Shown here: piece by piece, positions 1-8,480 of the stretch
Position numbering within the stretch: position 1 is the stretch's first letter
Layout of the letters: the number at the start of each line of letters is the position of its first letter
Source: Prolixibacteraceae bacterium UBA1413
GTDB taxonomy: Bacteria > Bacteroidota > Bacteroidia > Bacteroidales > Prolixibacteraceae
Reading direction: 5' to 3'
NCBI GenBank assembly: GCA_002304925.1
Contig: DBPT01000005.1
Span: 1 to 64,000, forward strand
DNA length: 64,000 nt
Notes under the pieces: generated by a model
The model's database searches: none
What the model was told of the DNA's origin: nothing
The model's input: only the letters and a program-made list of their open reading frames with translations
Position numbers and translations under genes: made by a program

Positions 1-45
1 TGCTTTGGGAGCAGGGGGTCGAAGGTTCGAATCCTTTCGCCCCGA
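1..45 (+). tRNA. tRNA-Pro(UGG), 3' part only
   Basis: The anticodon arm (stem CTGC/GCAG cut at the window edge) carries the loop TTTGGGA, giving anticodon TGG (proline). It is followed by a variable region, a T-arm with the canonical loop TTCGAAT at 26-32, and the 3' acceptor strand CGCCCCG with discriminator A at 45. No CCA is encoded, as is common in Bacteroidota. The 5' half lies outside the window. The 3' end of this gene is repeated at 4165-4186 (see the direct repeat and element entries). Confidence 0.9.
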
Positions 46-46
46 C
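25..46 (+). repeat. attL-like direct repeat (tRNA-Pro 3' end)
   Basis: Positions 25-46 and 4165-4186 share GTTNGAATCCTTTCGCCCCGAC, 21 of 22 positions, the only difference being C28 versus A4168. Slightly further out, ACTGAAAATCAG (48-59) is echoed by ACTGACAATCAG (4185-4196). A repeated tRNA 3' end flanking foreign-looking DNA is the usual footprint of tyrosine-recombinase integration at a tRNA gene. This copy belongs to the intact T-arm and acceptor strand. Confidence 0.7.
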
Positions 47-426
47 AACTGAAAATCAGAGAGTTAGGATAGCATTTCTAACTCTTTTTCTAATGGGAAT
101 AACATAAGTGCAACATTTGCTTATTGGATTCACTACCCGGAGAACAAAAAGAACTTACTACGAGCTTACTTTCACTTTGCTCTTTTCATAATTTGAAATC
201 GTCTCACCTTAAAATTTCTGGTCATGAGAAAGAAACCGCGGTTTACTTTTGTAGAGCAGGCCATTGTGCTTGTCCCTGAATTTCAACATGTGGTCTGCTA
301 ACCAGAGCAACAGGTTACCCTGCGCGGGCAAAGTAAGAGTACGTTAAATAAATACATCCGAATTCGTAAAAATTAACCTTTATCTTTGTCAGGATTTATT
401 CTGACTCATATTAATTAAACTGACAA
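46..426. other. Non-coding stretch after tRNA-Pro
   Basis: These 381 bases are AT-rich with no convincing reading frame on either strand. The only recognisable signal is a Bacteroidota-type -7 box near the right end (381-388). There is no recognisable integrase remnant, although this is where one would be expected next to a tRNA attachment site. Confidence 0.6.
381..388 (+). promoter_or_regulatory. Candidate -7 box TATCTTTG
   Basis: The box matches the Bacteroidota sigma-ABfr -7 consensus TAnnTTTG, 38 nt before the ATG of the downstream lipoprotein gene. The expected TTG-type -33 element is not clear at the right spacing, so the call rests on one box. Confidence 0.45.
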
Positions 427-1572
427 ATGAAATTACACAACTTACTTATAATCTTAGCATTGTTACAATTTATTCAATGCACTTCGCCCGTAACTGAAAA
501 AACGGATGAGAGAAAAACCGATAAAATGCGTATAGCTGTTTTTGACGGTCACGGCGGCGCGCAAACCTGTATCTGGGAAGCGGTGGCAGCAATAAAGTTA
601 GATGGCGAAATGGCAGTTCGCACCATTACAACCGCCGATATTGCCAACAACGTACTCGATTCGCTCGATGCAATCATTATCCCTGGCGGTGGCGGAAGCC
701 GTCAATACCTGAATTTGGGAAACGAAAACCAACAGCGTATTAAAGATTTCGTGGCGCGGGGTGGCGGTGCCGTGGGTATTTGCGCAGGCGCCTATCTCTT
801 TTCCAATACGCCCGAATATTCGTGCATGCAACTAAACGGTGCGCAAGCGATAGATATTGAGCACGATAACCGTGGTCACGGAATGGCTAAATTTACGCTC
901 ACGGACGAAGGGAAAAAACTTTTCCCCGAAGTTGCCGGGCGTGATACACTCTATATGATGTATTACGAAGGTCCGGTTTTTATCCCTGCCGTAGGCGACA
1001 CCGTCCAATACGAAACTCTTGCCATAATGGAGAGCGATGTTCACGAAGAGGGTAACGCCCCGAAAAACATGACCAACAACAAGCCTTTTTTTATTGCCAA
1101 TCAATACGGGAAAGGACGCGTTTTTAGTAGCATCGCGCATCCCGAAGCTACGCCGGGCATGATGTGGATGATCCCACGCATGGTACGCTGGACGCTCAAT
1201 GAACCGATTGCGGAATATGCCGAAAACGTGGTAAATACCACAATTTTCAATAAAGAAATCTTGATGTCGATAGCAGATCTGAAACAGGAGAGCAGTTATT
1301 TTCGAACATTTTTATACGGCACAACCGAAGAAAAAATTGCTGCCCTCAATTGGCTGCAAAACAAACATTCGTGGGATGCCAAACGTTGGATTCAAGGATT
1401 GCTTTTTGACGGCGATGTGAACGTCAGAGTTAGAACGGCACAATATATAGCCGACATACACTACCTGCATTACCTGCCCGATATGCGAGCCGCGTATCAA
1501 ACGGAAAAGGACGAAATCGCCAAAGTCCAAATAAAGGAGCAGTTAGATAAATTGGAAGCATTGCTTCCGTAA
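427..1572 (+). CDS. Lipoprotein with BPL_N / glutamine-amidotransferase-like domain
   Basis: 381 aa. The N-terminus is a lipoprotein signal with the acylated Cys at residue 18, so the protein is probably membrane anchored in the periplasm or outer membrane. Residues about 35-260 form a class-I-glutamine-amidotransferase-like fold of the type annotated as the N-terminal domain of biotin-protein ligase. It starts RIAVFDGHGG, has an IIIPGGGGS loop and the nucleophile-elbow motif GICAGAY with Cys119. No biotin-ligase catalytic domain follows. The C-terminal 120 residues are helical and may be HEAT-like. The substrate is unknown. It is divergent from nothing and stands alone on the plus strand inside the putative island. 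The start is chosen because it gives a clean lipobox and follows the -7 box at 381. Confidence 0.75.
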   Translation: MKLHNLLIILALLQFIQCTSPVTEKTDERKTDKMRIAVFDGHGGAQTCIWEAVAAIKLDGEMAVRTITTADIANNVLDSLDAIIIPGGGGSRQYLNLGNENQQRIKDFVARGGGAVGICAGAYLFSNTPEYSCMQLNGAQAIDIEHDNRGHGMAKFTLTDEGKKLFPEVAGRDTLYMMYYEGPVFIPAVGDTVQYETLAIMESDVHEEGNAPKNMTNNKPFFIANQYGKGRVFSSIAHPEATPGMMWMIPRMVRWTLNEPIAEYAENVVNTTIFNKEILMSIADLKQESSYFRTFLYGTTEEKIAALNWLQNKHSWDAKRWIQGLLFDGDVNVRVRTAQYIADIHYLHYLPDMRAAYQTEKDEIAKVQIKEQLDKLEALLP

Positions 1573-1641
1573 ATGAATAAACGTAGCTGCATCAGAAGTA
1601 AATCACACTATTGACTTTTTATTAATCTGTTTTTCCTGCTC

Positions 1642-2889
1642 TTATGGCTTTTCCGAATCCGTTTTTATAAAACTGTTATCGTATTTTGTGTATATTCTTA
1701 TTTCAACCCTGCGTTCATCCTCTATCACAGTGTCCGATGCAAAAACATCTCCAAAGTTTTGAAAGAAGATCTTCTCTTTTGCGATCCACGGAACAATCAT
1801 TTCTGATAAGTAGTTTAATCGCCGGTTGGTGATTTCTTTGTTTATGATTTCATCGCCCGAACTATCGGTATATCCCGAAAGCGTTACTTTCGCCACGACT
1901 GTGTCCCTGTACAGTTCTTTAATCTGTTGTAAAATCTTTTCTTCCTCAATTGGTTTTATTTCTCCCCGTAAGTAATAGGCAACATAGAGGATAGTATCTG
2001 TTATCACGGTAAGAAGTTCATCTTTTTCATCCTGCCTTGCAGTAATTGTTGTATCCCTACCGGACATAATTTGTTCCTCAAGGCTTAGCACACGGGATTT
2101 AAGCAGCCTTATAGTGTCGTGTAATGACTGCAAGCCAGTTTCTTTTTGTTGGCCGGCAATTTCTTTTACGGATTGCAGTTCCTTTACCTCTTTTTCTATG
2201 TAAACAGTATCTCGTTTTTGAGGCAGAAGTTGAAGATCCTGCCGTTGATCCAGCTGATTCTGCAGATTGTTAATTTGTTCATCTTTACTCCTCAGAAGCT
2301 GCAGGATAAGTTGATCGTTTTGCTGATTTTCTACCACCGGTGATCCTGCCGTTTCCCTTATCACATAAACAGTATCTGCCTTCAGGTCAGTATATTTTTG
2401 CAGTTTATTTACCTGATTTCGCAACATGGAAATCGAATCATTTTTTACATGCAACAGTTGTTTAAAATCAGGTTCTTTTTGCAAACCTTCCGCTTGCCGG
2501 AATTGTTGCAGCTTTTCCCCGGCAATACCCGTAACGGGTAATCCTGCAAATTGCTTTTGAAGTTCAAATACCTGACAACGAATTAGTTGAACAGAGTCAG
2601 CAATCCCCTTAAGCAACTCCTTAATTTCATGCTGATATACATTGTCAGAAGATACCATAATCATTTCTTTAGCAGGGTGCAAATCACTTTTCGGCCCTGT
2701 CTCAATGAAAGTTGCTGTATTCACTAAGTCCAAAGAAACTTCACCGGTGTATGTGGCAGAATCACTATACGGGATGGAATTGTCAACATACAGCCCTATG
2801 TAGGTCGGTATGTGCACCCTGCATGAAAATAGGGCAAGTGCAACAGCACTAACAATTACAATTCCTCTTATTTTTTTATTCCCATCCAT
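1642..2889 (-). CDS. OmpA-family lipoprotein with long coiled coil
   Basis: 415 aa. The lipoprotein signal ends in LFSC with Cys23. Residues about 80-290 are dominated by Gln/Glu/Lys/Leu heptad-like runs, suggesting an extended coiled coil across the periplasm. The C-terminal 110 residues resemble an OmpA peptidoglycan-binding domain (VTLSGYTDSSGDE, then NRRLNYL and a final RRVEIRIY), so the protein probably tethers envelope and cell wall. It overlaps the preceding gene (2868-4034) by 22 bp, so the two are co-transcribed and likely act together. Its specific role is unknown. Lower GC than the pectin locus supports membership of the putative island. Confidence 0.7.
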   Translation of the reverse strand: MDGNKKIRGIVIVSAVALALFSCRVHIPTYIGLYVDNSIPYSDSATYTGEVSLDLVNTATFIETGPKSDLHPAKEMIMVSSDNVYQHEIKELLKGIADSVQLIRCQVFELQKQFAGLPVTGIAGEKLQQFRQAEGLQKEPDFKQLLHVKNDSISMLRNQVNKLQKYTDLKADTVYVIRETAGSPVVENQQNDQLILQLLRSKDEQINNLQNQLDQRQDLQLLPQKRDTVYIEKEVKELQSVKEIAGQQKETGLQSLHDTIRLLKSRVLSLEEQIMSGRDTTITARQDEKDELLTVITDTILYVAYYLRGEIKPIEEEKILQQIKELYRDTVVAKVTLSGYTDSSGDEIINKEITNRRLNYLSEMIVPWIAKEKIFFQNFGDVFASDTVIEDERRVEIRIYTKYDNSFIKTDSEKP

Positions 2890-4034
2890 AGGTTAAGTTC
2901 TAAAGCCAATCCGGCGGTTGGTATGACTGAAAGATTATCAAAACCCTGATTCCCTTTTTCTCCTAAAATAAGCACTCCTGCATTGAAACGGGCCACTTTA
3001 AACACCCTGAATCCAAGTCCGGTATAAACGGGTAGGTTTACACCCGGGGTTAGGAATTCGATGCCGTTGTTATCAACAACGGGTTTTAACAACACCCCGG
3101 CAGAAAATCCAAAAGAATCGAACATTCGCGATCTTGAGATCAGTTGGCTTTTGTTATTAAAAGGTATAGTTAATCCTACTCCCGGGGTAAAATTAATGTT
3201 GTGTACCGATGTATTATTTATGCTTGCCGTTTTGTCCCAGGCATACATTCCGATATTTACGGGAAGAGTAAAAGGTTCTTTGTCTGTTTCAACAGATTTG
3301 ACATTTACATGTCTGTGATGTTGTACTAATTGGCTGTTGGTAAAGGGCGCGAGTTCCGATTTGATCAAAGCTACAAGATGCTCTACCTTTTCGGAAACAA
3401 ATTCCTTTGCAATATCATCTCTTTCCATTTGGGTAGTTCGCTTAAAAAATCTGCCAAACCTGAAGTCGCTCTGTTTTTTTAGTTCTTCCAATACTAAAGA
3501 AGAAGGCGCTTGTATGGGGATGAAATTTTTTGACTCAAAATGTTTGAACGATTCGGTGATAAGCTGATTTAATTTATTGTAAACCTCTTTTGGTTTGTTC
3601 ACTACAACATTTTTCCCATCAAAATAGATATTGTTCATCAAAAGAAATCGTACCCGATCTTCTACATTTTTGACTAAATTTTCTTTTTGGAGTGGTGTTA
3701 TTAGTCGGTAAGTAATAATTTCAAAATCATATTTTGTGTTGGATCTCAAAACAGGAGGTATAACAATACTGAATGTCTCTGATTTGTTTTGCTCAATTCT
3801 GTTCCATACAAAGGAATGCAGATTATAATTTTTCCCCTCGTAGGAAATATTTGCTTTCACAAATTCAATCTCTTTGCCGGTTTCACCCATTATTACAAAT
3901 GAATTGTCAAATGGGACTTTTGGATTGTTGTAAAAGGAGCCCGATTCAAAGTCGATTTTTACAATCCTTTCCTGTGCCTGCAAACAAGAAAAGGACAGAA
4001 CCATAATGGCTATTACAGAGGTAATTCTTTTCAT
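2868..4034 (-). CDS. Exported envelope protein of unknown function, possibly beta-barrel
   Basis: 388 aa with a signal peptide (hydrophobic residues 6-17, probable cleavage near LQAQ). The N-terminal 110 residues look like a beta-sandwich. The middle (about 120-230) is helical and charged. The last 130 residues have alternating hydrophobic strands with glycines (GMYAWDKTAS, GVGLTIPF, FGFSAGVLL, GVNLPVYTGLGF) ending in LELNLWMGIKK, which resembles a small outer-membrane barrel. I do not recognise the family. It is the first gene of a two-gene unit with the overlapping OmpA-like lipoprotein, suggesting a barrel plus periplasmic anchor pair. The surrounding DNA is AT-rich. Confidence 0.55.
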   Translation of the reverse strand: MKRITSVIAIMVLSFSCLQAQERIVKIDFESGSFYNNPKVPFDNSFVIMGETGKEIEFVKANISYEGKNYNLHSFVWNRIEQNKSETFSIVIPPVLRSNTKYDFEIITYRLITPLQKENLVKNVEDRVRFLLMNNIYFDGKNVVVNKPKEVYNKLNQLITESFKHFESKNFIPIQAPSSLVLEELKKQSDFRFGRFFKRTTQMERDDIAKEFVSEKVEHLVALIKSELAPFTNSQLVQHHRHVNVKSVETDKEPFTLPVNIGMYAWDKTASINNTSVHNINFTPGVGLTIPFNNKSQLISRSRMFDSFGFSAGVLLKPVVDNNGIEFLTPGVNLPVYTGLGFRVFKVARFNAGVLILGEKGNQGFDNLSVIPTAGLALELNLWMGIKK

Positions 4035-4164
4035 TAATGTAATTATTTTAATTCTTCCTACTCATTTGGCTTTTCGGATTTCGCCCTGTTTATTTGAGTG
4101 GTTTCTAATCTCCACTTGGAAATTTCAATAGTACTGTTTTTTTGTCACATTGAGTGATCAGTCC

Positions 4165-4186
4165 GTTAGAATCCTTTCGCCCCGAC
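4165..4186 (+). repeat. attR-like direct repeat (displaced tRNA-Pro 3' end)
   Basis: This is the second copy of the 22-nt tRNA-Pro 3' sequence (21/22 identical to 25-46). It has no tRNA body in front of it, so it is a displaced fragment. The single mismatch falls in the T-loop position C28/A4168. It marks the right edge of the AT-rich segment and lies 13 bp from the end of the gene remnant that precedes the pectin locus. Confidence 0.7.
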
Positions 4187-4198
4187 TGACAATCAGGT

Positions 4199-4390
4199 TT
4201 ATTCTTTGAATAACCTGAACAGTTCGTTCAACTCTTTGGTAATAACCAGGAACTCGGCAGGTGATTTCTTTTCCGGTGTATACATTGGATTATTATGATA
4301 TCCTCCCAGCTGATTTTTTACCTCCCGGTGAAAGAAACCTGAATGGAACAACACCACCCGTTCGTTGAACTCAGGAGACTTGCATTTATT
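4199..4390 (-). pseudogene. 3' remnant of an unidentified gene
   Basis: Immediately downstream of the GH141-like gene an open frame of about 60 codons reads like the C-terminus of a real protein, with good codon use and a segment rich in Phe, Asn and charged residues (HNNPMYTPEKKSPAEF, then ITKELNELFRLFKE) up to a TAA at 4199. There is no start codon in frame at its upstream end. The frame simply runs into the neighbouring gene in another phase, so a 5' portion has been lost. The family is not recognised. It lies between the attR-like repeat and the pectin locus and may record the recombination that created this junction. Confidence 0.4.
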
Positions 4391-4401
4391 CACTGTGAAT
4401 C

Positions 4402-6270
4402 TTACTGGATGTCCCGGTAGGGTTCCCTGATACCGGCAGCCCGGATGACCTCTTCCGTAACGTCTGGTCCGTTGTTTTCCCATACATTGCCAGGTCCCGG
4501 GGTATTGGAAAAGAATTTTTCCTTTTCGGTACGGTTGTTTTTCACCTGGATGTACGAAGAACCCTCATCGAGATATATATACTGGTAATGGTCGGGAATA
4601 TGCGCGTAAGGTGCCTCCAGCAGGTCGTGAATGTAATTGTTGCTGATTTCCATTCCAGGTTGGGCGCCAAGGGTATAGATTCCGCCCACGTCGTACATAT
4701 TGCGGGCAAAATGGTGGATGTGGTTGGCATGCACCCTGTTATCCCGAGAACAGGAAAGGGAAGGGGTCCACCCCCACCCCACACAAATCCCAGAATAGTT
4801 GAGGTGGCTCACCTCGTTGTGTTCAATATTTACGCCGGCAGCGAATCCGACGCTGATGCCCACGCAGCCCCAGTCCTCTTTGGAGCAATCCGTAATCCGG
4901 TTGTCCGCGATCAGGATATCACGGCACATTTCCCGTTCGATCGATGGAAGATAAGGAAGGTGCGCTTCCGTGGCGGCATCCCCGAAAAACCCTGACTGGA
5001 TCCCTGTTCCTCCGATATCCCGGAAGAGACAGCCCTGCACCGTACAGCGGTTTGCCCCGATGATGAAATCAAGCCCAGTGGCTGCCAAATGCTCAAACCT
5101 GCAGCGTTCAAAACGTATGGATGAGGAAGCTGTAACCTGAACCGCAGCCGGCTGCCGCCCAATCCACGCCTGGTTTTCCAGGGAGGCCTTATCAGGGGTT
5201 CCGGGAACCTTCAACTTATAGGCATCAAGCAGGAAGAATCCTGCCTGCAGGGGAACATGGCCGGCTTCTCCCGGCCGCAGCCAGGAGGTATGTTCAAAGC
5301 CGATCCCCCGGAATTCCAGATGGGTTACCGGACGGTCAAAGGTCCCCTGAAGGGAGACCAGAGTTTCCAGACATGGGGCGATCACTTCCGCCGAGCTCAT
5401 CACCTCACCCTCTCTGGGCCAATAGTACAATTTCCCGCTCATCTTGTCGTGGAACCACTCCCCGGGACGATTGAGAAAGGAAATCGAATTGGTAAAATAA
5501 TAGGCTGAATTGCCGTTCAGTTTCTTCTCCTGATCGATAAAAGGGGCGGGCCAGGGATGTTCGAATTCGATACGGCTTTCCGGCTGTATAAACGATATCC
5601 GGGCGCTGTCTCCCGCTACCCTGATGTTTTTCACGCGGAGGACGGCAATGGCCCACCACTGATGGATCACCATCTCCATCCCGGCAAGATCACTGGTTGG
5701 GAATGAAGGCGCCGGAATACAAAACTCCTGCCGGCCGGGATCGACGGAAAGGATCCTAGGCAGTGGTGTGCCATCGAGGGAGGAAGCCCGGTCAGCCTTT
5801 CGCCCGTTTACCCACAATTGTCTGAAAGAATGCAAATTCCCGGAATGTTGGGGGATGTCGGCCATCCAGATATTTCCGCGAGCTTCCCGGGATAATCCAT
5901 GGATTCTCCCTGCCTTTTTCCAACTGGAAATTGTTACGCCCCCGCTGAGGACTGCCCTTTCCCCCGGCACTGACATGATGATGGTCGGACTTTCTTCCGT
6001 TCCGGAATCCTCAGGCCTGAAAAAGAGTGTTTCGTTGAGAAACCATGTGCCTCCCTTCAGAAAAATCGTAATACCACCGCGTACTGAAGGATCATTCAGA
6101 CGCCTCATTTCACGGGCTTTTCGCTGAGCCATCCACAGGGTCGCCATGGGAGCCTCCCGGGTGCCCGGGTGAAGGTCATCTCCGTCAGGAGCCACCCAGA
6201 TTTCAGCAGCAGATATTGGTAAGATCCACGCGGCCAGGAATCCCGCCAAAATAAATATCCATTTTTTCAT
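4402..6270 (-). CDS. GH141-like right-handed beta-helix glycoside hydrolase
   Basis: 622 aa with a Sec signal (residues 1-21). The mature protein begins EIWVAPDGDD and continues with the pattern of secreted parallel beta-helix enzymes: GGITIFLKGGTWFL, RPEDSGTEESPT, FRQLWVNGRKADRA, then helix coils containing EDWGCVGISVG, NYSGICVGWGW and NMYDVGGIYTL. This resembles the GH141 group, in which B. thetaiotaomicron BT1002 removes fucose from RG-II side chain A (family knowledge, recalled). Fucosidase activity here is inferred, because a xylanase is also known in the family. It is the last gene of the long minus-strand run, 118 bp after the TIM-barrel gene, and probably acts in the periplasm on imported oligosaccharides. 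Confidence 0.6.
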   Translation of the reverse strand: MKKWIFILAGFLAAWILPISAAEIWVAPDGDDLHPGTREAPMATLWMAQRKAREMRRLNDPSVRGGITIFLKGGTWFLNETLFFRPEDSGTEESPTIIMSVPGERAVLSGGVTISSWKKAGRIHGLSREARGNIWMADIPQHSGNLHSFRQLWVNGRKADRASSLDGTPLPRILSVDPGRQEFCIPAPSFPTSDLAGMEMVIHQWWAIAVLRVKNIRVAGDSARISFIQPESRIEFEHPWPAPFIDQEKKLNGNSAYYFTNSISFLNRPGEWFHDKMSGKLYYWPREGEVMSSAEVIAPCLETLVSLQGTFDRPVTHLEFRGIGFEHTSWLRPGEAGHVPLQAGFFLLDAYKLKVPGTPDKASLENQAWIGRQPAAVQVTASSSIRFERCRFEHLAATGLDFIIGANRCTVQGCLFRDIGGTGIQSGFFGDAATEAHLPYLPSIEREMCRDILIADNRITDCSKEDWGCVGISVGFAAGVNIEHNEVSHLNYSGICVGWGWTPSLSCSRDNRVHANHIHHFARNMYDVGGIYTLGAQPGMEISNNYIHDLLEAPYAHIPDHYQYIYLDEGSSYIQVKNNRTEKEKFFSNTPGPGNVWENNGPDVTEEVIRAAGIREPYRDIQ

Positions 6271-6388
6271 TTATGTAATTCTTACAGTTATTCAGGTATT
6301 TTCCTTGATTTAGATGCAATCAGCTTCGCCGCTTTCTTCTTCCATGCCGTTCATCATGAATGTTACCACGCCCGGTGGGATATGCTGT

Positions 6389-7279
6389 TCAGGGTTTCAG
6401 CCTTGCCGGTTGGAAAACGGATTTCAGATAGGCCACATTGGCCCCGAAATTCCCCGTCACATCAGAGATCCGGGATGCATCGCGCGAACGCTCCACCACG
6501 AGCCATCCCGACCATCCCATCCCGTCGAGTACCGCCTTCACCTCCGGCATTTTCAACCGTTGGTTATCTTTCAGCAAAACCCCGTCGGTATCGGTGCAGT
6601 GAATATGGGAGATGCGCTCCCTGCCCAGCAGTTTCAGCTCTTCACAGAGGTCGCGCCCGGCTTCCAAGGGATTCTGAAAATTGAAACAGATCTTTATGGC
6701 AGGTGATCCGACCTCCCGCAACAAATCAATTTCTCCCTGTGCATCCAGGGATGTTTCGATACCGATGACAACGCCGGCAGCTTCCGCTTTTTTGCCTGCC
6801 ATCCTCAGCCGATCCACCACCGCCCCACGTCGCTCCGGAAACTTCACCAGGTCACCCTCCACACCCAGCGGCAGAAAGGCAACGGAAACACCTATGAGAA
6901 CCATGGTATTGATGCAATCATCCAGCAGCTTGTCCACACCTTCCCGGGAGGGAAACGAGTGGGCATAAAATCCCGACATAGCAATGGAGGAGATGGCAAC
7001 ACCCGTCTCTTCCGATTTGTCCAGGAAAACTTTGCGCTGCACGGGATCCAGCAATTTATTATCAAAGGTAATCCGGTTCCCCAGCCCGCCCATGTCCACC
7101 TCCAGACCATCGGCACCGATTTCCCCGGCCGTGTCAAATGCCCCAAGGTTCTGACGTTTCAGGATCATCCAGTCGCATACCGCAATTTGGTAGCCCTGGT
7201 TGAACGATACCTCCTGAATAGAAACGATTTTGCAGCTCATCACAAGGAGAACAGCCACCATATAAAAGGCAGTTTTCAT
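6389..7279 (-). CDS. Exported sugar-phosphate-isomerase/epimerase-like TIM-barrel lipoprotein
   Basis: About 296 aa from the preferred start. An ATG 30 bp upstream (7309) is in frame, but the 7279 start gives a compact lipoprotein signal, MKTAFYMVAVLLVMSC. The rest matches the xylose-isomerase-like / AP-endonuclease-2 TIM barrel: GADGLEVDMGGLG, AISSIAMSGFYAHSF, GVVIGIETS, ISHIHCTDTDG and GWSGWLVVERSRD. The acidic and His residues at strand ends are those that bind a divalent metal in this family. Family members act in the cytoplasm or as exported proteins. A lipid anchor suggests periplasmic action on a free sugar or oligosaccharide. It follows the BNR gene by about 67 bp in the same unit. 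The substrate is unknown. Confidence 0.6.
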   Translation of the reverse strand: MKTAFYMVAVLLVMSCKIVSIQEVSFNQGYQIAVCDWMILKRQNLGAFDTAGEIGADGLEVDMGGLGNRITFDNKLLDPVQRKVFLDKSEETGVAISSIAMSGFYAHSFPSREGVDKLLDDCINTMVLIGVSVAFLPLGVEGDLVKFPERRGAVVDRLRMAGKKAEAAGVVIGIETSLDAQGEIDLLREVGSPAIKICFNFQNPLEAGRDLCEELKLLGRERISHIHCTDTDGVLLKDNQRLKMPEVKAVLDGMGWSGWLVVERSRDASRISDVTGNFGANVAYLKSVFQPARLKP

Positions 7280-7346
7280 TGCAATTCCATTCCACAGATA
7301 ATTCTTCATTGGTTGGAGTTATTATTTATTCCGCCCCCTGTACCCA

Positions 7347-8480
7347 CTATTTCATTTCGTCAAATTCCTTTATTTCCGGCATTCTTTCATTGAGTTCCTT
7401 ATCGGGCCATTCCATCCCTTTGATTTTTTTCAGTTTCAGTTTCCGGGGATCGATGACCACATGTTTGATCCTTTCCCTACGCCAGGTATACACCACATGG
7501 ACGAGGCCATCGGAGGACTGGATGACGGAAGGATAGGAATATTGCGAGATGGGGGAATCCTCCAGCACCAGGGCGGCGAACCAGGTTTTACCGTCTTTGG
7601 AAAGGGAGACATTCAGCGGGGTCCGGGGGCCTTTGGCCTCTCCTTCAGGAGGCAGCACGTGGTTGTAAACCAGCAGATGTCTTCCGTCGGCCAGGGTGAT
7701 GGCATCAGTTCCCGAATTGTTGTTGGGCAGGGAGGTCTCCACCAGGGGAGACCATGTTTTTCCCCCATCCGTGGACCAGGTTTCCAGTATTGCACGGTTC
7801 CTGCTCCTGCACAAGGCCTGCAATTTCCCCCCTGGATGGAAAAGCACACTGGGCTGGATGGCATCTTTTCCGCCCCCTTCCACCGGATCGGTTTTGCTCC
7901 ATGTCTTGCCAAAGTCGGCCGTCATCTCAAAATGGAGTTTCCAGCCGTTCCCTTCGGTACTTGACGGACAGAGCAACTCCCCGGAAGGGAGCAATACCGG
8001 TTTGTTTTTAACAGGTCCTATGAATCCCTGCGGAAGGGGATGCGATGGCGCCCAGGAAATGCCGTGATCCTCCGATTCTGTCACCATGCCCCACCAAGTG
8101 GAGGGAGAGGGGCCCATTTTAAAGAAAAGCATCAGTTTCCCTCCCGGCACCTGGTACAGGACAGGGTTCCAGGTGGGATAGCGGAGCGTGTCGTTGACAT
8201 ACCCGTTAGCCACCTCTTTTGAAATACTCCAACCGCCGTTCCTGTGAAGGCTGACCCAGATGCCAACATCGGGATGACGCTCATGGGTGCCTCCGAACCA
8301 GGCAGCCACCAACCCGTCGGGAGTTTCCGCAATCGTGGCCGCATGGCAGGAAGGATAGGGCGCTTCGGTATAAATAAACTCATCAACGAGAATCCCGCTC
8401 CTGAAATCATGGGGCATGCCGCAGCCTGCAAAAAGGAAAAATACCGGGACAATGCCCTGAAAAAATAAGAATCTTCTCAT
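7347..8480 (-). CDS. BNR-repeat (sialidase-fold) lipoprotein glycosidase, candidate ulosonic-acid hydrolase
   Basis: 377 aa. The lipobox FLFAGC places the lipidated Cys near residue 20. The body is a sialidase-type beta-propeller with Asp-box-like repeats (SEDHGISWAPS, TADFGKTWSKT, STDGGKTWSPL, SKDGKTWFAAL) and family signatures TPDGLVAAWFGGTHE and YPSVIQSSDGLVHVVYTW. Such BNR_2 proteins are common in pectin loci and are not necessarily sialidases, since plant pectin has no sialic acid. The neighbouring gene encodes a GH143-GH142-type protein (overlap 8477-8480), so a 2-keto-3-deoxy acid of RG-II, such as Kdo in side chain C, is a reasonable substrate guess. That is inference only. Confidence 0.65.
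   Translation of the reverse strand: MRRFLFFQGIVPVFFLFAGCGMPHDFRSGILVDEFIYTEAPYPSCHAATIAETPDGLVAAWFGGTHERHPDVGIWVSLHRNGGWSISKEVANGYVNDTLRYPTWNPVLYQVPGGKLMLFFKMGPSPSTWWGMVTESEDHGISWAPSHPLPQGFIGPVKNKPVLLPSGELLCPSSTEGNGWKLHFEMTADFGKTWSKTDPVEGGGKDAIQPSVLFHPGGKLQALCRSRNRAILETWSTDGGKTWSPLVETSLPNNNSGTDAITLADGRHLLVYNHVLPPEGEAKGPRTPLNVSLSKDGKTWFAALVLEDSPISQYSYPSVIQSSDGLVHVVYTWRRERIKHVVIDPRKLKLKKIKGMEWPDKELNERMPEIKEFDEMK

Larger units (their letters stand above)
46..4186. mobile_element. Putative tRNA-Pro-integrated island of about 4.1 kb, no integrase
   Basis: The segment between the tRNA-Pro gene and the displaced copy of its 3' end is visibly richer in A+T than the pectin locus to the right. It holds three envelope-type genes unrelated to pectin use. 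No integrase, excisionase, relaxase or transposase can be read in it, so it is either a decayed or passenger island or one mobilised in trans. The boundaries rest only on the direct repeats. An alternative is that the repeat at 4165 is the scar of an older, larger insertion. Confidence 0.45.

Noticed and set aside
6271..6388. 15-codon minus-strand frame between the TIM-barrel and GH141-like genes
   Set aside because: Too short and without a ribosome-binding signal or similarity; likely chance.
7347..8480. True sialidase
   Set aside because: The BNR fold is clear but the locus is pectin-specific and has no sialic-acid genes, so the label would mislead.
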